Shown here piece by piece: positions 58,977 through 64,000 of a DNA stretch of 64,000 nucleotides. The stretch is taken from assembly GCF_011516935.1 (NCBI RefSeq), contig NZ_WOTF01000002.1:62001-126000 (forward strand), written 5' to 3'. The translations under genes and the position numbers were made by a program. Positions within the stretch are counted from its first letter, which is position 1. Each line of letters opens with the position of its first letter. The notes beneath the pieces were generated by a model. It had not been told where the DNA came from, did no database searches, and worked only from the letters and a program-made list of their open reading frames with translations. The stretch comes from Acetobacter farinalis. GTDB lineage: Bacteria > Pseudomonadota > Alphaproteobacteria > Acetobacterales > Acetobacteraceae.

Positions 58977-59501
58977 ATGACACATCTCGGCGCAGATATC
59001 ATCTGGCGTGCCATGATGCCAGACGATCTTGCGGCAACCATCACGCTGGCCGCGCGCATCCACCCTGATTATCCGGAAGATGACGATGTCTTCAGGGAAC
59101 GCCTGGCGCTGGCGCCCGAAGGCTGCTTTGTGCTGACCGATGGCCATAGGGTGCTGGGATATCTGATCAGCCACCCATGGGCCGGGCTGCTTTCCCCACC
59201 GCTGAACAGCCTTCTGGGCGCACTGCCCCCGCAGCCGGACCGGTGGTATCTGCATGATCTGGCGCTGGATGATGCTGTCCGGGGGATGGGGAAGGCAAAG
59301 GGTGCCATTGCTCTGGTGGAACAGGCCGCCCGCACGGCGCGCATGCCTGTCCTCAGCCTGACAGCCACAGGCCCGGCCAGATCGTTCTGGCTCGGGCAGG
59401 GCTTCACACCAGAGACTGTTTCACCGGCCGAACAGGCCGTGCTGGCTTCGTATGACCCCGAAGCCAGTCTTCTCTCCCGGCCTGTCATGGCCGGAGAGTA
59501 G
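58977..59501 (+). CDS. GNAT family N-acetyltransferase
   Basis: A 174-residue acetyltransferase. The fold shows RAMMPDDLAATITLAARIHPDYPEDDDVFRERL at the start, GCFVLTDGHRVLGYLISHPW (beta-2/3), WYLHDLALDDAVRGMGKAKGAIALVEQAAR (beta-4, with the RGMGKA acetyl-CoA loop) and FWLGQGFTPE near the end. The substrate is unknown. It faces recA tail to tail, with only 2 bp between the two stop codons, and is divergent from the ModE-like regulator. Confidence 0.85.
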   Translation: MTHLGADIIWRAMMPDDLAATITLAARIHPDYPEDDDVFRERLALAPEGCFVLTDGHRVLGYLISHPWAGLLSPPLNSLLGALPPQPDRWYLHDLALDDAVRGMGKAKGAIALVEQAARTARMPVLSLTATGPARSFWLGQGFTPETVSPAEQAVLASYDPEASLLSRPVMAGE

Positions 59502-59503
59502 GA

Positions 59504-60532
59504 TTACTCTTCCTCGTCGTGTTCGGGTGCCACCATCATGGCATCCGCCACAACGCCGGAATGCTCACGCACCTTGCGTTCAATTTCCGCCGCCATCTCC
59601 GGGTGCTCACGCAGGAACTGCTTGGAGTTTTCACGCCCCTGACCAATCCGCTGGCTGTCGTAGGAGAACCATGCGCCGGATTTCTCCACCACACCGGCCT
59701 TCACGCCCAGATCAATCAGTTCGCCTACCTTGCTGATCCCTTCACCATACATGATGTCGAACTCAACCTGGCGGAACGGCGGGGCCATCTTGTTCTTCAC
59801 CACCTTCACGCGGGTCTGGTTGCCCACCACTTCATCCTTGTCCTTGATGGACCCGATGCGGCGGATATCCATACGGACGGACGCATAGAACTTCAGCGCA
59901 TTGCCGCCGGTGGTGGTTTCCGGGTTTCCGAACATCACCCCGATCTTCAGGCGGATCTGGTTGAGGAAGATCATCATGGTGTTGGAGCGTGCAACTGAGC
60001 CGGTCAGCTTGCGCAGCGCCTGGCTCATCAGACGGGCATGCAGGCCAACATGGCTGTCGCCCATATCCCCTTCCAGCTCCGCGCGCGGCACCAGAGCCGC
60101 CACACTATCCACCACCAGCACGTCAATCGCGCCGGAACGCACCAGTGTGTCAGCAATCTCCAGCGCCTGTTCCCCTGCATCAGGCTGGCTGATCAGCAGG
60201 TTATCCACATCCACGCCCAGCTTCTTGGCGTAGCCGGGGTCCAGCGCATGCTCGGCGTCAATAAACGCGCAGGTCCCGCCCCGCTTCTGGGCTTCCGCAA
60301 TGGCGTGCAGCGCCAGTGTGGTTTTGCCCGAGCTTTCCGGCCCGTAAATTTCAATCACACGGCCACGTGGCAGCCCGCCAATGCCCAGAGCGATATCCAG
60401 CCCGAGGGAACCGCTGGAAATGACATCCGCCTGCTCCCGCGGGCGCTGCCCCAGCCGCATGACAGAACCTTTCCCAAAAGCCCGTTCAATCTGCCCGAGC
60501 GCGCCTTCAAGAGCTTTTGCCTTATCCATCAT
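59504..60532 (-). CDS. recA: Recombinase RecA
   Basis: Strand-exchange ATPase and SOS co-protease. The 342-residue product starts at ATG 60530-60532 (or the next ATG), with AGGAAAGG just upstream. Walker [10 protein letters not shown] (about 64-72), FIDAEHALD, Walker [19 protein letters not shown], the [10 protein letters not shown] and loop L2 [21 protein letters not shown] regions are all intact. The acidic tail ends PEHDEEE. A perfect alphaproteobacterial LexA box lies about 148 bp upstream of the start. It is a single gene with a 225-bp upstream region. Confidence 0.98.
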   Translation of the reverse strand: MMDKAKALEGALGQIERAFGKGSVMRLGQRPREQADVISSGSLGLDIALGIGGLPRGRVIEIYGPESSGKTTLALHAIAEAQKRGGTCAFIDAEHALDPGYAKKLGVDVDNLLISQPDAGEQALEIADTLVRSGAIDVLVVDSVAALVPRAELEGDMGDSHVGLHARLMSQALRKLTGSVARSNTMMIFLNQIRLKIGVMFGNPETTTGGNALKFYASVRMDIRRIGSIKDKDEVVGNQTRVKVVKNKMAPPFRQVEFDIMYGEGISKVGELIDLGVKAGVVEKSGAWFSYDSQRIGQGRENSKQFLREHPEMAAEIERKVREHSGVVADAMMVAPEHDEEE

Positions 60533-60615
60533 TCACCTTTCCTGTGGCCCGCAGTTGAGGCCGGGAGTGCCGTAATTTTCAAGACGTGCCACAAAAGCCG
60601 CGAGCCGGGCAATGA

Positions 60616-60630
60616 CTGGCATCATGCCAG
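60616..60630. repeat. Short hairpin in the recA leader
   Basis: CTGGCA (60616-60621) and TGCCAG (60625-60630) around TCA, about 85-100 bp upstream of the recA start and downstream of the SOS box, so it falls in the probable 5' untranslated region. Its role is unknown. Confidence 0.3.
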
Positions 60631-60679
60631 CCAACACGCCAATGTGCGTTAAGAAATCGATCTCTGTTTGTTCTTTTAG

Positions 60680-60694
60680 GAACAAAAGAAGAAC
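60680..60694. promoter_or_regulatory. SOS (LexA) box upstream of recA
   Basis: GAAC at 60680-60683, seven bases, GAAC at 60691-60694: an exact match to the alphaproteobacterial LexA site GAAC-N7-GAAC (GTTC-N7-GTTC on the recA strand). A further GTTC at 60670-60673 makes an inverted pair with the first GAAC. The position fits LexA repression of recA. Confidence 0.85.
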
Positions 60695-60757
60695 AATGCA
60701 AGCCGGAAACAGGCGGCCCGAAGCCGCCTTGCCTCCCGCCATGCCGAGAGCGGAATT

Positions 60758-62206
60758 TTATTTGGTGTGGCTGGAAGAAACCGCAAGGCCGGACCCGCGC
60801 GGGTCTGTCCAGCCGAAGCACTGCCCGGAATCCCCCGGCAGCCCTGCCAGGCAGGACACGAAATTGGCGCGCCCCGCACCGTCCGTAACCTCCGGCCGCT
60901 GCCCGGCCACAGCCGCGCGCAGGGCCACTGCCGCCGTATCCGCCGCCACATTCTGCCCGGATGCCGTGGCAGCGGCACGGAACCGCGCCGCGCCCTGATG
61001 CGCAATAGCTGCCGTCAGCAGGGGCAGAGGGCGGCGCACCGGAGAAGCCCCCAGCATAATGCCGGTAGAGCCAGCCACACGCCCGGTTCCAAACAGGTTG
61101 TTCATGGTCAGCCCGCAGCTGACTGTCTCACCCTCCCGGTCGGTCACCACAAAGGAGGTGGAGGCAGGCAGAGGAGGCAGAGCGGAGCCGGATGGCATAT
61201 GGCCGGACTCCAGCAGGGCTTGAGCGTCCGCACCGCTCATGGCGGCGTTCTTACCTGTCTGGCGGGCGCGCCAGCCGGCAACAACACTTTCGCCCCGCAC
61301 GCTGGCATGCCCGTGGCCATCCATGGAGAGATACGCCGCCGCCGTGCCCAGACCGCCATCAGCCGGCGGGGGCAGGAAGCTGATATCCACCCCATCGGAC
61401 CGGAGGGTGAGCGGCTGTTCCGCTGAAGCCAGGCTGCCGCGCATGTCTGCCGTTGTCAGCCCGCCGCCTGCCGCCTGAGCCGCCTGCGTGAAGCTTTGCG
61501 CCAGCGCACCCGTATACAGATCCCCCACACCGGCAATGCGCATCCGCTCCAGCGCACCGGCCAGACGGGTCTGCACCATCAGATCGTTCGCGGCCAGCAC
61601 ACGGCCGCTGCCGTTGCTGAAAATGCTGCGTGTTTTCTCATCCGCCAGAAGCGGGGCCTGCACAGCCGCCAGATCGGACGCCAGAAGGCCGCCCACCGGC
61701 ACGCCATCCATCGCCAGATTACGGGCGGGGACAATCACATCGGCAAAATCAACGCTGCCGTAGCGCAGCTGCATCATATAGAGGCCACGCGCCAGCATGG
61801 GGACAGCCGCCGGGCGGTCCGCCTGCGCATCGGCCTGCCCCGCATGCGGCAGGAAGAGAAAGGCCTGACCCTGCGCATCGCCGGGCCGCCATGCCAGACA
61901 GGCCCCGCCAGCCCCGAGGGACGCGCGGGAAGGAAGGGTTACGGAAAGGGCCATCCCCAGCGCGGCTGCGGCATCCGCCGCGTTCCCGCCCTGAGCCAGC
62001 ACATCCCGCGCCACCAGAGCGGCCTGCGGTTCATCCGCCACAACCTCACCCACAAAGCCTGTAACAACGGGGTGAACAGGCTGCTCCGGCCCCTTGCCAC
62101 CGCAGGCGGCAAGAGAACAGGTCATAAGCAGACCCGCCATCCGGGCAGGACCAGAAAACAACGGCGCAAGCCGGGCTGAACGGGTCTTCGTGAAACGCTC
62201 GGGCAC
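60758..62206 (-). CDS. Gamma-glutamyltransferase-like lipoprotein with altered active site
   Basis: An Ntn-hydrolase family protein of about 482 residues. I choose the GTG at 62204-62206 (VPERFTKTRSARL), which has GGAG 10 bases upstream and yields a charged n-region, a hydrophobic core and the lipobox LAAC (Cys35); the first ATG in frame (62138-62140) is also possible. GGT features are EVVADEPQAALVARDVLAQGGNAADAAAA, SLGAGGACLAW and the small-subunit start region ASTSFVVTDREGETVSCGLTMNNLFGTGR (about 348-376). A gapless comparison with the remembered E. coli small subunit puts Ser349 at the nucleophile Thr391, and the later Ser-Ser and GSPGGSR elements are not recognisable. So it may have changed specificity or be non-enzymatic. 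Divergent from the DsbA-like gene. Confidence 0.75.
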   Translation of the reverse strand: MPERFTKTRSARLAPLFSGPARMAGLLMTCSLAACGGKGPEQPVHPVVTGFVGEVVADEPQAALVARDVLAQGGNAADAAAALGMALSVTLPSRASLGAGGACLAWRPGDAQGQAFLFLPHAGQADAQADRPAAVPMLARGLYMMQLRYGSVDFADVIVPARNLAMDGVPVGGLLASDLAAVQAPLLADEKTRSIFSNGSGRVLAANDLMVQTRLAGALERMRIAGVGDLYTGALAQSFTQAAQAAGGGLTTADMRGSLASAEQPLTLRSDGVDISFLPPPADGGLGTAAAYLSMDGHGHASVRGESVVAGWRARQTGKNAAMSGADAQALLESGHMPSGSALPPLPASTSFVVTDREGETVSCGLTMNNLFGTGRVAGSTGIMLGASPVRRPLPLLTAAIAHQGAARFRAAATASGQNVAADTAAVALRAAVAGQRPEVTDGAGRANFVSCLAGLPGDSGQCFGWTDPRGSGLAVSSSHTK

Positions 62207-62342
62207 GCCTGGATGTCTCCACTTCTCTGCTCTGCCCGCGAACCGGGCATCTGATCTTCCTGAATTACCGCCGTTCCGGGCAGGCAGCAACACGCACACG
62301 CCATTTCCATCACAACAGTTCTGCTTTAGACATAAAGGCACC

Positions 62343-63119
62343 ATGAAAAAGCTGATAACCTTTTCTTTCAGGCGCGCCGCTCTGACTGGAGCCGCCAGCC
62401 TCTTCCTGCTCTGTGGCGGGGCGGTTTCCGCTCATGCGGCGGAGGGGAGCTTCACCCCCGCGCAACGGGCTGAAATTGTGGAAATCATGCGCAATGCGCT
62501 GAAGACAGACCCCACCATCCTGTCCGACGCCGTGGCCTCCCTTCAGGCTCAGGCCTCCGCCAGAAAAGCCTCCTCCGCTCTGGAAACCGTGCGCCGCAAC
62601 CGGGCACAGTTCGGCGGAAGCACGACCGACATCGTGCTGGGCAACAAGAACGGTACGCTGGACGTGGTGGAGTTTTATGACCCCCGATGCCAGTATTGCC
62701 GCAAGGTGCTGGGCGATGTGGAGCACCTGATCAGTTCTGAACCGAACCTGAGGCTGGTTGAAAAAGTGATCCCGGTGCTGGGGCCAAACAGCCTGATTGA
62801 TGCGCAGGCTATTATGGCGGCAGGGCTTCAGGACGGCTATTTCCGCTTTCAGAAAGCCCTGATGACCGATTCCGCCACCCCTTCTCTGGACCGGATTCGC
62901 CGCATTGCCCAGAGTGTCGGGCTGGATGCGGACCGCCTACTGAAAGACATGAAAAGCCCGACTGTAACCGCTGCCCTGAGCAAGAATATTGAGTTGGCCA
63001 AGTCCATTGATCTGGAAGGCACGCCAACCTTCATTATCGGAGACCGGGAAATTATCCCCGGTGCCGCGTCTGAAGCTGACCTGAAAGCCGCTCTCGACCG
63101 GCTCCGCAAGGCCCGCTAA
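62343..63119 (+). CDS. DsbA-family thiol:disulfide oxidoreductase
   Basis: A 258-residue periplasmic protein with AAAGG (62334-62338) before the ATG at 62343. A Sec signal peptide (MKKLITFSFRRAALTGAASL, cleavage near AHA, residue 32) is followed by a helical N-terminal extension of about 65 residues (FTPAQRAEIVEIMRNALKT), as in ScsC/Com1-type proteins that oligomerise. The thioredoxin fold has the active site FYDPRCQYCRKV (CQYC, about 117-120) and the cis-proline loop EGTPTFIIGD (about 222-231). An isomerase or disulfide-forming role is likely. It could act on the periplasmic proteins encoded nearby. The gene is divergent from the GGT-like lipoprotein. Confidence 0.88.
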   Translation: MKKLITFSFRRAALTGAASLFLLCGGAVSAHAAEGSFTPAQRAEIVEIMRNALKTDPTILSDAVASLQAQASARKASSALETVRRNRAQFGGSTTDIVLGNKNGTLDVVEFYDPRCQYCRKVLGDVEHLISSEPNLRLVEKVIPVLGPNSLIDAQAIMAAGLQDGYFRFQKALMTDSATPSLDRIRRIAQSVGLDADRLLKDMKSPTVTAALSKNIELAKSIDLEGTPTFIIGDREIIPGAASEADLKAALDRLRKAR

Positions 63120-63167
63120 GGGCTTTGGCCTTCCCCGGGAAACCGGGAGGAAGGCCGGACGCCGTTT

Positions 63168-64000
63168 TCAGGCGGCGTTCTCGGTCTGGCGGGCAGGAGG
63201 CATCACGCCTTCCTGCCGCAGCAGGTGCGCCAGCGCCTGCACCATCTCATCCATCATCTCATCCGTATGGAACGGCCCCGGTGTCAACCGCAGGCGCTCC
63301 GTGCCCTGCGGCACGGTCGGGTAATTGATGGGGGTGGCATACTGCCCGTATTCCACCAGCAAACGGCGGCAGATACGCTTGCACAGTTCCGCATCGCCAA
63401 TCGGAACCGGCACGATATGGCTGGGCGTCATGGTGAACGGAACGCCTGCCGCCCGCAACCGTGCGCGGAAGGCGTTCACACGCTCGAACATTTTCTCCCG
63501 CCGCCAGCCTTCCGCGCGCACCTTGCGCACACTGACCAGCGCCGCGCCGACCACGGACGGGGGCAGAGACGTGGTGAAAATGAAGCCGGACGCAGTAGAG
63601 CGCAGGAAATCCACAATCCCGGCGGACGCCGTGATGTAGCCCCCATGCACACCAAAGCCCTTGGCCAGCGTGCCTTCAATAATATCCACCTCATCGGCCA
63701 CGCCATCGCGCTGGGCAATCCCGCCGCCTTCCTCTCCGTACAGGCCAACAGCATGCACTTCATCCAGATAGGTCAGGGCATTGTATTTGCGGGCCAGTGC
63801 GCAAATCCCGGCGATGTCGGACACATCGCCATCCATGGAATACACGCTTTCAAACGCGATCAGCTTGGGTGCCTCCGCCGGGGCCGCGGCCAGCTTCGCT
63901 TCAAGGTCCGCCAGATCATTATGGGCGAAAATAACCGTCTGCGCGCCGCGTGCGCCCTTGATGCCCGCAATCATGGAGGCATGGTTCAACTGGTCTGAAA
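63168..64000 (-). CDS. hemA: 5-Aminolevulinate synthase, C-terminal part
   Basis: PLP enzyme that condenses glycine and succinyl-CoA to 5-aminolevulinate, the first step of heme synthesis by the C4 route used by alphaproteobacteria. The window holds the C-terminal 277 or so residues; the reading frame is open to the edge ([16 protein letters not shown]), so the start lies past 64000. Visible are [24 protein letters not shown], the [11 protein letters not shown] motif with the PLP-contacting Asp and His, [14 protein letters not shown] with the Schiff-base lysine, and the C-terminal domain [25 protein letters not shown]. It runs toward the DsbA-like gene (convergent, 48 bp). Confidence 0.96.
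   Translation of the reverse strand, partial: SDQLNHASMIAGIKGARGAQTVIFAHNDLADLEAKLAAAPAEAPKLIAFESVYSMDGDVSDIAGICALARKYNALTYLDEVHAVGLYGEEGGGIAQRDGVADEVDIIEGTLAKGFGVHGGYITASAGIVDFLRSTASGFIFTTSLPPSVVGAALVSVRKVRAEGWRREKMFERVNAFRARLRAAGVPFTMTPSHIVPVPIGDAELCKRICRRLLVEYGQYATPINYPTVPQGTERLRLTPGPFHTDEMMDEMVQALAHLLRQEGVMPPARQTENAA

Overview
The window looks like a stretch of core chromosome from an acetic acid bacterium (Acetobacteraceae, Alphaproteobacteria). Base composition is GC-rich, roughly 60% by eye. Supporting signs are C4-type heme synthesis (5-aminolevulinate synthase), an alphaproteobacterial SOS box (GAAC-N7-GAAC) at recA, the FYDLN acidic zinc-ribbon family, Cox15-type heme A synthase, the ffs-dnaX-ybaB-recR order and the aroA-cmk-rpsA order. 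I see no insertion sequence, prophage, CRISPR array, tRNA or rRNA. One structural RNA is clear: the SRP RNA ffs.

Layout. 1-8 kb (mostly minus strand): the start of a glycerate 2-kinase gene, nadC and nadA (NAD synthesis), an FUSC-family membrane transporter, apt and a hybrid histidine kinase. 8-11.4 kb: a Bcr/CflA drug transporter, a TVP38-type membrane protein and, on the plus strand, heme A synthase. 11.4-19.3 kb (plus): a leucine-rich leader peptide, leuA, then the cell-elongation cluster mreB-mreC-mreD-mrdA-rodA. 19.4-27 kb (plus): a sugar porter and a complete RND efflux operon (adaptor, pump, outer-membrane channel). 27-33 kb (minus): an acetyltransferase and a methyltransferase, then a five-gene TonB energy system (tonB-exbB-exbD-exbD-TPR protein). 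33-38 kb (minus): prfB with a programmed +1 frameshift, PBP1a and hrcA. 38-41 kb (plus): rph, rdgB and an orphan methylthioribose kinase. 41-52 kb (mostly minus): a Tat-exported MRJP/yellow-type protein, rpsA, cmk, aroA, the FYDLN gene (plus), folB with a pteridine-reductase-like SDR, recR, ybaB, dnaX and ffs. 52-54.7 kb (plus): a small secreted protein, a GlcNAc-kinase-like protein and nagA. 54.7-64 kb: opgH, opgG and a ModE-like regulator (minus), an acetyltransferase (plus), recA and a gamma-glutamyltransferase-like lipoprotein (minus), a DsbA-like thiol oxidoreductase (plus) and hemA (minus, cut by the window end).

Much of the window serves the cell envelope: elongasome, PBP1a, periplasmic glucans, TonB energisation and RND efflux. 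The rest is housekeeping (translation, replication and repair, NAD, folate, aromatic, leucine and heme synthesis). The best leads are regulatory: a UAA (not UGA) frameshift site in prfB, an apparently leaderless leucine attenuator before leuA, overlapping palindromes on a perfect -35 box before tonB, mutually exclusive hairpins between leuA and mreB, and a GGT-family lipoprotein whose nucleophile position is serine.
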